Of a stretch of 38,895 bases of DNA, positions 8,590 through 16,268 are shown in pieces. Position numbers and translations under genes: made by a program. This stretch comes from an uncultured Thermomicrobiales bacterium. Lineage in GTDB: Bacteria; Chloroflexota; Chloroflexia; Thermomicrobiales; UBA6265. Numbering within the stretch: position 1 is the stretch's first letter; the number at the start of each line of letters is the position of its first letter. Below the pieces are notes generated by a model. It searched no databases, was not told the DNA's origin, and worked only from the letters and a program-made list of their open reading frames with translations. Where the stretch lies: NCBI GenBank assembly GCA_902806405.1, contig CADCWL010000044.1, positions 1-38,895 on the forward strand, read 5' to 3'.

Positions 8590-9609
8590 TCACCCCCGCC
8601 GCCGCGATAACCGCTCCACCAGCACCGAGAGGATGATCACCGCGCCGACCGCGGTCCCCTGCCAGAAGGCATTGACGCGGAGCAGGTTCAGGCCGTTGTT
8701 GAGGACCCCGATCAGAAAGACGCCGATCAGGGTCCCGACCAGGCTCCCCTTGCCGCCGAAGAGGCTGGTGCCGCCAATCACCACCGCGGCGATGGTGTCG
8801 AGCTCGAAGCCGGTCCCGGTGTCCGGGTCGATCGCGCCGAGGCGACCGGAGAGGATCAAGGCCGCGACGGCGCAGAGGAGCCCAGTCGCTGCGTACGGCA
8901 GCACCTTGTAGGCGCGGACGTCAACGCCGGAGAGGCGGGCCGCCTCCTCGTTGGAGCCGATCGCGTAGAGGAAGCGCCCCGGCTTGGTCCGGGTGAGCAA
9001 GATATGACCGACCGCGAAGCAGACGACGAAGGTCAGCGTGTACCAGGGGAGACCGTCGAACGCACCGCCCCGGCCCCAGACCCGGTAGGCGTCTGGCAGG
9101 CCGACGATCGACTTCGCGTCGGAGATGACGTAGGTCAGGGAGTTGGTGATCGAGAGCATGCCGAGGGTGACGATGAAGGCGGCCAGCCGCCCGTAGGCGA
9201 CCAGGAGGCCGTTGACGAGCCCGACCGCCAGCCCGACCAGCAGGGTGACCGCGATCCCGAGCGCGACCTGCTCGCCGCTGCCGCGGGTCATCGTCAGGCC
9301 GCCGACCATCGCGGCGAAGGCGGCGATGCCGCCGACCGAGAGGTCGATGCCGCCGGTCAGGATCACCAGCGTCTGCCCGATCGCGATCAGGCCGATGGCG
9401 GTCACCTGCCAGGAGACGTTGCGGAGGTTGCCGGCGCTCAGGAAGTTCGGCGCCGCCACCGATAGCGCCGCGCAGAGCAGCACGAGCGCGGCCAGCATCG
9501 CCCCCTCGACCCGGTACTCCTCGGCGAACCGCCGCCTCCCCTCCCCCGTCCTGCGTGCCCGCACGACGTGCGGCCCCGTAACCCCTCGCGCCTGCGGTGC
9601 CCCGGCCAT
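8590..9609 (-). CDS. Sugar ABC transporter permease, RbsC type
   Basis: This integral-membrane subunit of the ribose-type importer (about 339 aa) belongs to the BPD_transp_2 family. Hallmarks are GQTLVILTGGIDLSVG in the first third, a run of about eight to ten hydrophobic spans, and VVIGGTSLFGGKGS with GTLIGVFLIGVLNNGL near the C-terminus, all typical of RbsC/XylH proteins. The frame extends to 9744, but the added 45 residues are Gly/Arg-rich. The ATG at 9609, preceded by a GGGGGA run, is the better start. It sits between the ATPase and binding-protein genes on the same strand, with about 300-400 nt spacers on both sides instead of the usual tight packing. Confidence 0.92.
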   Translation of the reverse strand: MAGAPQARGVTGPHVVRARRTGEGRRRFAEEYRVEGAMLAALVLLCAALSVAAPNFLSAGNLRNVSWQVTAIGLIAIGQTLVILTGGIDLSVGGIAAFAAMVGGLTMTRGSGEQVALGIAVTLLVGLAVGLVNGLLVAYGRLAAFIVTLGMLSITNSLTYVISDAKSIVGLPDAYRVWGRGGAFDGLPWYTLTFVVCFAVGHILLTRTKPGRFLYAIGSNEEAARLSGVDVRAYKVLPYAATGLLCAVAALILSGRLGAIDPDTGTGFELDTIAAVVIGGTSLFGGKGSLVGTLIGVFLIGVLNNGLNLLRVNAFWQGTAVGAVIILSVLVERLSRRRG

Positions 9610-9907
9610 GCGTCCCCCACCCCGTCGCCCCGTGCCGCCGATCACGGCTCCGGCCCGCCATCCTACACCGCACCGCTTTCTCCCCGCGCCGACCCCCGCT
9701 TCCGGTAGCCCCTCCGTCGGCCCAAACGCCCGCGCCCGGTGCATGGGCGCGATTCGTTCCGCCCTGCTCCCAAGCCGCCACGTCGAACGGCGTCGCTGGG
9801 GTCAGCGACGGGGCGCGATGAATCGCGCTCCTACCGGATGCGCCACGGTCGAAGGCACCCCTTCCCCGGCACCCCGCCACCATGATCCGAACTTCTCGCC
9901 CCCGTCG
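9610..9907. other. Intergenic spacer between importer ATPase and permease genes
   Basis: 298 nt with no convincing gene. The upstream extension of the permease frame covers part of it but looks non-coding. A palindromic repeat lies at 9813-9828, and an imperfect relative of it (GGGCGCGATTCG) begins near 9746. Confidence 0.45.
9813..9828. repeat. Short palindrome GCGCGAT-GA-ATCGCGC
   Basis: A perfect 7-bp inverted repeat with a 2-nt centre, followed by CTCCTAC. This resembles a dispersed intergenic palindrome that I associate with Chloroflexota and other GC-rich bacteria. Whether it is repeated elsewhere in this genome cannot be seen from the window. Confidence 0.45.
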
Positions 9908-11431
9908 TCATGCCGCCGCCGTCGGCACCTCCCCCGGCGCCCGCGCCGCGTGTGCCAGGATCGCCTCCTCGCTCGCTTCGGCGTGCGGTAGCTCGGCGAC
10001 CAGGGCGCCGTCGCGCATCACCAGGACGCGGTCGGCGAGGGCCAGGATCTCCGGCAGCTCCGAGGAGACGAGCAGGATCGCGGTGCCGCGCGCCGCCAGA
10101 CGGTCGATCAGGCCGTAGAGCTCGAACTTGGTGCCGACGTCGATCCCCCGCGTCGGCTCGTCCAGGATCAACAGCTCCGGCTCCGTCGCCAGCCACTTCG
10201 CCAGCACCACCTTCTGCTGGTTGCCGCCCGAGAGGCTGCCGGCCCCCTGCCAGAGCCGCGGCGCCTTGATCTGGAGATCCGCGACCAACTGGCGCGCCCG
10301 CGTCAGCTCCCGCCCGGGTCGCAGCCAGAACCCGCCGCGGGCGGCGAGGTCGGCCAGCGCCACGTTCTGCGCGATCGGCAGGTCGACGAGCAGCCCGTGC
10401 GCCTTCCGGTCTTCCGGCACCATCGCCGCCCCTTCCCGGATCGCCGCCGCGGGCGAGTCGAGCAGCCCCGCCCGACCCCGGAGCACGACCTCGCCCCGCT
10501 CCGCCCGGTCGGCGCCGAAGACGGCCCGAATCAGCTCCGTGCGGCCGGCTCCGACCAGCCCGGCGACCCCGACCACCTCTCCGCGGCGGACGCCGAACGA
10601 GGCGTCGCGGACGTGGCGGCCGCGGCAGAGACCCCGCACCGTCAGCACCGGCTCCCCCGGCGGGGTCCGGTGCCGGACCGCGAACAGGTCACCCAGGTCG
10701 CGGCCGACCATGGCCCGGATCAACTGGGGCTCGGTGGTGGCCCCCGTCAGGAAGGAGCCGGAGGGGGAGCCGTCGCGGTAGACGGTGATCCGGTCGGCGA
10801 GCGAGAAGACCTCTTCCAGGCGGTGGGTCACCAGCAGGAACGCCGTGCCCCGCGCCCGCAGCCGCCGGATCAGGGCGAAGAGGACGCCGACCTCGTGCGG
10901 GCTAAGGGTTGCGGTCGGCTCGTCGAGGACGACGAGCCGGGCCTCCTGCGAGAGGGCACGCAGGATCTCGACCATCTGCTGCTCGGCGACGGAGAGGTCG
11001 GCCACCTTACGGTCGGGGTCGACCGGTAGGTCCCAGCCGAGCCGTTCGAACAGCTCCCGCGTCCGGCGCCGGATCGTCGGCCGGTCGAGCCACCAGCCGC
11101 CGCGGTACGCCCCGCGGTGGACGAGAAAGATGTTCTCCGCGACCGAGAGGTCCGGGATCAGGCTCAGCTCCTGGAGCACGATCGCAATCCCGGCTCGAAC
11201 CGCCTCGGTCGTGTCCCGGAATGCGACCGGGACGCCGTCCCAGACGATCGTCCCCTCGTCCGGGGCCTGGACGCCGGCGACGATCTTGGCCATCGTCGAC
11301 TTGCCGGCCCCGTTCTCCCCCATCAGGGCGTGGACCTCGCCGGCCCGCACCTCCAGGTCGACCCCGCGGAGCGCGGCGATGCCACCGTACCGCTTGGTGA
11401 TCCCCGTCGCCCGCAGGAGGACGTCGTCCAT
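9908..11431 (-). CDS. Sugar ABC transporter ATPase with two nucleotide-binding domains, RbsA type
   Basis: This cytoplasmic ATPase of the ribose-type importer is about 507 aa with two fused ABC domains. The first has Walker A GENGAGKS, signature LSVAEQQ and Walker B VVLDEPTATL. The second has the degenerate Walker A GLVGAGRTE typical of the RbsA/XylG family, a canonical LSGGNQQK signature and Walker B LILDEPTRGID. In this family the two sites are normally asymmetric, with one hydrolytically weak. Start: ATG at 11431 with GGTGGAG 6 nt upstream; a GTG 12 nt earlier is in frame. It is the first gene of the minus-strand importer set; the upstream 430 nt probably carries the promoter. Confidence 0.94.
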   Translation of the reverse strand: MDDVLLRATGITKRYGGIAALRGVDLEVRAGEVHALMGENGAGKSTMAKIVAGVQAPDEGTIVWDGVPVAFRDTTEAVRAGIAIVLQELSLIPDLSVAENIFLVHRGAYRGGWWLDRPTIRRRTRELFERLGWDLPVDPDRKVADLSVAEQQMVEILRALSQEARLVVLDEPTATLSPHEVGVLFALIRRLRARGTAFLLVTHRLEEVFSLADRITVYRDGSPSGSFLTGATTEPQLIRAMVGRDLGDLFAVRHRTPPGEPVLTVRGLCRGRHVRDASFGVRRGEVVGVAGLVGAGRTELIRAVFGADRAERGEVVLRGRAGLLDSPAAAIREGAAMVPEDRKAHGLLVDLPIAQNVALADLAARGGFWLRPGRELTRARQLVADLQIKAPRLWQGAGSLSGGNQQKVVLAKWLATEPELLILDEPTRGIDVGTKFELYGLIDRLAARGTAILLVSSELPEILALADRVLVMRDGALVAELPHAEASEEAILAHAARAPGEVPTAAA

Positions 11432-11864
11432 CGCCCACTCCACCGCTTTGTCCGTCGCTCCGCCGTGGGCAGGCTACCGTATTCCGCGCGGCGGGTCCGA
11501 TCCGCGTCACCCCGCGCGATGGGGGCACACCCTCTCTCCACCATAGCCTGCCAGGTAACGCCTGTGTCGACCCCCCTGTTTAGACAGAATCGCAGGCATA
11601 TTCGCGCGTGCGGCGCGCCGGGCGGGGGACGATCGTGTGCGTCTCCTTTGTCGGCCACAAGCAGGGCGGGGCGAACGCCGGCGCCTCCCGTGCGTCCAGA
11701 CGGCGCCGGACCGGTCCCACCCAGGCCCACCCAGGCGCTCGCCGCCGACAAGGGCAATTGGCGGCGAGCGGCCACTTGGTTCGATCGGGCAGCCGGTCCG
11801 GGGAACCACCGAGGGCGGATCTTCTGCGTCGGATGGGGCGCTCGCGACCGACCCGTCTACCGGT
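11432..11864. other. Upstream region of the ribose-type importer
   Basis: 433 nt without a gene. It lies between the start of the RbsA-type gene and the 3' end of the NmrA-like pseudogene. A 12-bp imperfect palindrome CTGT-TTAG-ACAG (10 of 12 positions symmetric) at 11576-11587 is a candidate operator for a sugar-responsive repressor. On the minus strand TATGGT near 11540 could be a -10 element, but its best -35 partner (TCGACA) is spaced by 19 nt, so the promoter is uncertain. Confidence 0.35.
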
Positions 11865-12726
11865 CTACGGGACACGCCGCCCGCACCAGTCGTGGAGCGT
11901 CGTCGTTGGAGCGCCGAGCAGAGGTTGGCCTCGGTCGCGTCGCCCCCGTCGCCGCGACGCTGCATCGCCCGGATCAAGGCGATGGTGGCGCCGAGCTTCC
12001 GGCTCATGACCGTCGCATCCAGGGCCGCCATCGCCGGCAGCGGGAGCGAGACGACCCGCACCCCGGGCTCGACCAGCGATGCATAGAGCCGCAGCGCCGC
12101 CGGGATCGGGACCGCCTCCGGCCCGTGGACGGCGAAGCCCCGGTGCGCCGCCTCCGGCGGCCGGAACGACCGAGCAACTATCACCGCAAAGTCGTCGGCG
12201 ACCACCATCCGGAACGGGTGGGGCCGGCGGCCGATGACGACGGCGCGCCGGCCCCGGGCGTGCTTCGGCAACGTCTCCATGAAGTAGACGGGCTTGAAGA
12301 TCGTGAACGGAACGCTGCTGGCTCGGATCGCTTCCTCAGCCCGGAACTTCGCGACGAGCGACGCCGCCCCGGCGTCGGAGGCGGCCAACCCGTGCGAGAG
12401 GTACGTGAGCCGACCGACCCCGCGCCGCGCCGCGAGCGCCGCGATCCGGGCCGTCCCCGGTGCTCGACGCGATCGATCGCGCTAGGGTCGGCGCCCCCGC
12501 CCAAGCTGACGTGGACGCCGTCGCAGCCGGCCACCGCCGCCTCCAGCGCCGCTGCGTCGTCGACCTCCCCCTCCATGTCGGCGACGTCCGGACCGAGCGT
12601 GGCGCGGGCGCGCTCGGCGTCTCGGACCAGGATTCGGACTACGAACCCGTTGGCGCGGAGCCGCCGCACGACCGGCTCCCCAAGCATCCCCGTGCCGCCG
12701 ACGACGAGGATTGTCTCCGTGCCCAT
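11865..12726 (-). pseudogene. NmrA-like NAD(P)-binding protein gene, broken by two frameshifts
   Basis: The N-terminal part reads as an atypical short-chain dehydrogenase/NmrA protein (ILVVGGTGMLG, LRANGFVVRILVRD, then AVAGCDGVHVSLGG). Near 12453-12456 the frame breaks: adding one base restores ARIAALAARRGVG and the rest of the protein (FTIFKPVYFMETLP, RPHPFRMVVADDFA). A second break near 11919-11926 (AACCTCTG where one more base is needed) is followed, in the restored frame, by the family-like ending LLGAPTTTL and a TAG at 11865. With both repaired the protein is 287 aa, a normal length. Both lesions are single-base losses, so an assembly error is possible, but neighbouring padR is also broken. 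It lies just downstream of DUF1772 on the same strand. Confidence 0.8.
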
Positions 12727-12758
12727 GGCGAGCCCTTTCGCGGGGCCCGATCGTACCG

Positions 12759-13265
12759 TCAACCCCGCCGCCCCGGGCGGGTGGCCAGGCCCGCTGCCCG
12801 GGGCGCCGACGTCGCGTCCAGCACCGTAAGGGTCAGCCCTATCACGTTGAGGACGTTCCGGATGGTGTGGAGACGCGCCCACCGATCCGTGAGGTCCAAG
12901 AGTTCCTCGCGGGGCGTCGAATCTGGGGAGAGGGCCACCAGACGATTGTTGATCGGCACGTTGCGGGTGAGCGTGATCACCAACATCGCGGCGTAGCAGA
13001 TCGACCCAGCCAGGCGAAAGCGGAAGGGCGCCGATCGCCGGTCCCGATCGAGGAGGAGGACCGGCAGGAAGGAGGCGAGGGTCGAGGACATAAAGACCGG
13101 CATGATCTTTCCGTAGCGACGCGTTAAAGCCTGCTCGGCGAGGATGTGGGCTTCGAGCGGCAGGTCGCGGAGCGCCGGGTGGGCCGTCACCCGGCTGCCG
13201 AACTCGTTGCCGGTCAGCATCCCCGCCAAGACCAGGTTCACGACGGGGGCGATCCTCGGGGCCAT
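12759..13265 (-). CDS. DUF1772-family membrane protein
   Basis: A 168-aa membrane protein with four predicted hydrophobic segments, recognised by the family pattern NEFGSRVTAHPAL near the start and NVPINNRL in the last third. The family includes anthrone-oxygenase-like proteins, but most members have no known function. Start: ATG at 13265 behind GAGGAGGAGG; an ATG 27 nt upstream is in frame but has no ribosome site. The gene is divergent from padR, and a PadR-type operator lies in the intergenic region. The NmrA-like pseudogene begins 32 nt downstream, so both were probably one operon under PadR control. Of the three genes this one alone looks intact. Confidence 0.75.
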   Translation of the reverse strand: MAPRIAPVVNLVLAGMLTGNEFGSRVTAHPALRDLPLEAHILAEQALTRRYGKIMPVFMSSTLASFLPVLLLDRDRRSAPFRFRLAGSICYAAMLVITLTRNVPINNRLVALSPDSTPREELLDLTDRWARLHTIRNVLNVIGLTLTVLDATSAPRAAGLATRPGRRG

Positions 13266-13295
13266 CGCTTCCTCCTCCTCGACGGCGGGCATCGT

Positions 13296-13311
13296 ATGTC
13301 CGGTCCGACAT
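13296..13311. promoter_or_regulatory. PadR-type operator ATGT-N8-ACAT
   Basis: ATGT at 13296-13299 and ACAT at 13308-13311 are separated by exactly 8 nt, the dyad described for PadR operators, and 12 of 16 positions are symmetric. It lies 30 nt upstream of the DUF1772 start and 60 nt upstream of padR. A minus-strand -10-like TGTAAT (13310-13315) overlaps one half-site, so bound repressor would block DUF1772 transcription. That logic is inferred. Confidence 0.6.
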
Positions 13312-13371
13312 TACACAGCCTTCACCGTGCGAGTTGCTATCGTCCGCGTCAAGCCGGACGGGGAGGTCGCG

Positions 13372-13530
13372 ATGCACGCATTGGGCTACGCCCTGCTCGG
13401 CCTCTTGGCTCGCGAGCCCCAGTCGGGGTACGAACCGATGAGCCAGATCAAGGAATGGATCGGACCCTTCTGGAGCACCAGTCACAGCCAGGTCTACCCC
13501 CGAACTGGCCCGCCTGGAGGCGGAGGGCTA
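13372..13530 (+). pseudogene. padR-family regulator, frameshifted and interrupted by an IS element
   Basis: The first 43 codons encode the N-terminal winged-helix start of a PadR repressor (MHALGYALLGLLAREPQSGYE, then IGPFWSTSHSQVYP), with GGGGAGG upstream of the ATG. At 13497-13501 a run of five C shifts the frame; with four C the text would continue with the family sequence ELARLEAEG. The IS5-family element then begins at 13531. Beyond it, 14391-14463 reads GVRRTLSLGEETGRRRVW, which may be a further piece of the same gene, before the sequence becomes the 3' end of the glutamine-synthetase-like gene. The repressor is therefore inactive as assembled. Its divergent target, DUF1772, would be derepressed. 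Confidence 0.8.
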
Positions 13531-13549
13531 AGAGCGCCTATCAAAACCG
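13531..13549. repeat. IS left terminal inverted repeat
   Basis: AGAGCGCCTATCAAAACCG, the exact reverse complement of 14370-14388. It is preceded by the TA target copy. Confidence 0.9.
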
Positions 13550-13574
13550 GGGAGGTGCGTGGCAAACTGGAGGC

Positions 13575-14368
13575 ATGGCCACCCCGCTCGTGAGCGACGA
13601 CCTGTGGGCCGTCGTCGCCCCGCTGCTGCCGCCCGAGCCGCCGAAGCCCAAGGGCGGCCGACCGCGCGTGCCGGATCGCGCCGCGCTGACCGGGATCGTC
13701 TTCGTGCTCGAGTCCGGCATCCCCTGGGAGATGCTGCCCCAGGAGCTGGGGGGCGGGTCGGGGATGACCTGCTGGCGCCGCCTGCGCGACTGGCAGGCGG
13801 CCGGGGTGTGGGACCGCGTCCACCGGGGGCTGCTGGACCGCCTGGGCGGAGCGGGTCGCCTCGACTGGAGCCGGGCCTCGCTGGACGCGGCCAGCGTGCC
13901 GGCCAAAAGGGGGGCGCATGCACCGGCCCCAGCCCGACGGACCGGGGGAAACCGGGCACGAAGCGCCACCTTGTGGTCGACCGCGCCGGCATCCCGCTCG
14001 CCGCGCTCCTGACCGGCGCCAACCGCCACGAGTCGGTCGTCTTCGAGGAGCTGCTCGATGCGATCCCCCCGACCAAGCAGCCCAACGGGCGGCGGCGCAA
14101 ACGCCCGAGCAAGCTGCACGCCGACAAGGCCTACGACATCCCCCGCTGCCGCGCCGCGCTGCGTCGCCGCCACAGCCGGGTCCGCATCGCCCGCAAGGGC
14201 ATCGACAGCAGCGCGCGGCTCGGTCGTCACCGCTGGGTGGTCGAGCGCACCCTGGCGTGGCTCAACCGCTTCCGGCGCCTGACGGTGCGCTACGAGCGCC
14301 GCGCCGACATCCACCGGGCGTTCCTCTCCCTCGGCTGCGCGCTCATCTGCTGGACTGCCCTCCCATGA
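13575..14368 (+). CDS. IS5-family transposase, two frames joined by a -1 frameshift
   Basis: A DDE-type transposase of about 264 aa that should cut and paste the surrounding IS. The first frame (ATG 13575, behind CTGGAGGC) encodes the N-terminal IS4020-like domain and the first catalytic Asp in LDAASVPAK. It meets the second frame at CCAAAAGGGGGG (13903-13914), where a one-base backward slip continues into GKPGTKRHLVVDRAG. The second frame carries HADKAYD (second Asp) and VERTLAWLNRF (catalytic Glu) and stops at 14368, two bases before the right repeat. Programmed slippage at such runs is known in the IS427 group; a plain inactivating deletion is the alternative. The unshifted first frame would end at 14012. 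Confidence 0.85.
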
Positions 14369-14369
14369 G

Positions 14370-14388
14370 CGGTTTTGATAGGCGCTCT
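14370..14388. repeat. IS right terminal inverted repeat
   Basis: CGGTTTTGATAGGCGCTCT, the exact reverse complement of 13531-13549. It is followed by the TA target copy at 14389-14390. Confidence 0.9.
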
Positions 14389-14463
14389 TATGGGGTCCGC
14401 CGGACGCTGTCGCTTGGGGAGGAAACTGGGCGACGGCGGGTTTGGCCCTCCGCGCCGCGCGGC

Positions 14464-15843
14464 TCAAATGAGCTCGCCGTACTCGGCGACCTCCCACGGA
14501 TCGATGCGCTGATTGAAGCCGGGCCGGCCATAGTCGGGGATCGTGGTGCGGCACTTGGCCGCCTCGTAGCGCTTGACCTGGAGGAAGAGCGTGACGAACT
14601 CCTCCCCGAGGAGCGCGCACAGCGGGGCGTCGGCTTCGAGCGCGTCGAGGGCGTCGTCCAGGGAACGCGGGAGCGGTGTCAGGCGCGGGTCCTCGGTGAT
14701 GTCGCCGGTCGAGGGTGGGGGAGGGGTGAGACGGCGCCGAAGGCCGTCGAGGCCGGCGGCGAGAAGGCCGGCGGCGGCGACGTAGGGATCGGCCGCGGCA
14801 CCCCCGATTCGGTTCTCGACCCGGGTCGCCTGCCCCGCCGCGTGCGGAACACGGATGGCAGCCTGCCGGTTCTCGTACCCCCAGGAGACGTTGGTCGGGG
14901 CGAAGATGTGCGGGCGGTAGCGCTTGTAGCAGTTGACGGTCGGCGACAGGAGGGCGGCGAGCGCGGGCGCGTGCAGCAGTTGGCCGGCGAGGTAGTGGCA
15001 GGCGAGGTCGGACAACGGCGTGTCGCCGGCGTCGCTCTTGACTCCGGCGAAGGCGTTGGCGCCGGTCTCGGGGGAGATCAGGCTCTGGTGGACGTGCCCG
15101 CCGCTGGCCGCCTCGTCGACGATCGGCTTGGTCATGAAGCTGGCGAGGTAGCCGTGCCGCACGGCGAGCTCTTTGACGGTCGTTCTGAAGGCGAACGCCT
15201 GGTCGGGGGCCACCAAGCCATCGCCGGCCTCGAACGTGACCTCGATCTGCCCCGGCGCGTTCTCGACGAAGTAGACGGTCGGTTTGATACCGAGGGGTGG
15301 CAACGCGTCGAACAAGGCGGCGACGAACGCCGGGTCGAACTGGTTGCGCAGGGTGGCCGCAAGTTGACGGTCGGCGAAGACCGGCCGGCGCCCGCCATCG
15401 GTCAAGTAGAACTCGTACTCGAAGCCCAATCGCGGGAGGTAGCCTACCGCGGCGAACGCCGCGATCAGCCGGCGCGCGACATTGCGTGGTGCCAGCGGCG
15501 AGAACTCACCATCGGCCGTCCGCAAGTCGCAGACGACGCGGGCGGTACCCGGCGCGTGCTCGAGGACGGCGAGGGTCGACAGGTCCGGGGTCATCAGGAA
15601 CTCGCGCAGGAGCGGCGGGTCGCCCGGGTAGGCGTCGGGCGGGAGGTCGTCGGCGCGGGCGTCGGAGTGGAGCATGCCGCCGTAGAAGGGGGTGCCCTCG
15701 TGCAGGACCTTCGGGAACTGCCCCAGCGGGAGGATTTTCGAGCGGGCGATACCGTGGAGGTCCGAGAACTCGAGCCGGACGAACCGTACCCCTGCCGCGC
15801 CGAGCAGCCGGGTCACAGCTTCGGCGGTGATCGAGCTTTCCAT
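14464..15843 (-). CDS. Glutamine synthetase family protein (GlnA/PuuA-like ligase)
   Basis: An ATP-dependent glutamate-amine ligase fold of 459 aa. The beta-grasp N-domain contains LEFSDLHGIARSK. Catalytic-domain landmarks are FEYEFYL (metal-binding Glu 142 and 144), GGHVHQSL (His 250, glutamate site), FAPTNVSWGYENRQA, and RVENRIGG (Glu 343, Arg 345). The length matches the family. The divergent N-terminus and ASGGHVHQ in place of GSGMHVHQ fit the branch of gamma-glutamyl-polyamine or other amine ligases more than housekeeping GlnA, but the substrate is unproven. Start ATG at 15843 has GGGAG about 7 nt upstream. Its stop lies 76 nt from the IS end, where the truncated padR meets this gene tail to tail. 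Confidence 0.9.
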   Translation of the reverse strand: MESSITAEAVTRLLGAAGVRFVRLEFSDLHGIARSKILPLGQFPKVLHEGTPFYGGMLHSDARADDLPPDAYPGDPPLLREFLMTPDLSTLAVLEHAPGTARVVCDLRTADGEFSPLAPRNVARRLIAAFAAVGYLPRLGFEYEFYLTDGGRRPVFADRQLAATLRNQFDPAFVAALFDALPPLGIKPTVYFVENAPGQIEVTFEAGDGLVAPDQAFAFRTTVKELAVRHGYLASFMTKPIVDEAASGGHVHQSLISPETGANAFAGVKSDAGDTPLSDLACHYLAGQLLHAPALAALLSPTVNCYKRYRPHIFAPTNVSWGYENRQAAIRVPHAAGQATRVENRIGGAAADPYVAAAGLLAAGLDGLRRRLTPPPPSTGDITEDPRLTPLPRSLDDALDALEADAPLCALLGEEFVTLFLQVKRYEAAKCRTTIPDYGRPGFNQRIDPWEVAEYGELI

Positions 15844-16268
15844 AAGACTCCCTCAGACGCTCAATCTCCGACTTCCGGCTCCTTGCCGCTGGCTGGTCGC
15901 TCCATGCCGAGTTTCGGGCCCGAGCCCGCTTCCTGACCTTGGCGCATCGTCACGTTGACGGGCGCGTCGTGGTCGTGCGCTGGCCCCTCGAATGGCGGCA
16001 CGGGCAACCCAGCGATCCAATCCATCCCGTCATCGGTTGCCGGGCCGATCGGGTCCGGTCTCAGCAACTTGGGCGATCCCTGCGCCGCCAGCCAATCACC
16101 CGGTTTCTGACCCGCGAGAGTGCCACGGCCATTGCTCCCACTCCGCCGCCGGCCCAGCCCGACCGCTCAGGCGTTAAACCACAAGCATAGCGGGCCTTGT
16201 GGACCCCCGTCGGTGGACGTGGAACCGCTGAAGGGGTCACGAGGTGCCCGCAAACCCGTGCGGGTCGG
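15844..16268. other. Intergenic region upstream of the glutamine-synthetase-like gene
   Basis: 425 nt. A minus-strand frame of up to 68 codons ends at 15861, just before the GS start, but has no ribosome site or recognisable content. A 7-bp inverted repeat CCACAAG-N10-CTTGTGG (16179-16202) may be an operator or a weak terminator for the gene at 16269. On the minus strand TATGCT inside it is -10-like, without a good -35. Confidence 0.35.

Larger units (their letters stand above)
13531..14388 (+). mobile_element. IS5-family insertion sequence, 858 bp, complete with ends
   Basis: A compact insertion sequence with perfect 19-bp terminal inverted repeats and TA on both outer flanks (13529-13530 and 14389-14390), consistent with a 2-bp target duplication. 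Size, ends and the split transposase frame fit the IS427 group of the IS5 family. It interrupts padR. The perfect ends suggest a recent insertion. Confidence 0.9.

Noticed and set aside
15861..16067. 68-codon minus-strand frame ending just before the glutamine-synthetase-like gene
   Set aside because: No ribosome site and no recognisable sequence; position could suggest a leader gene, but support is too thin.
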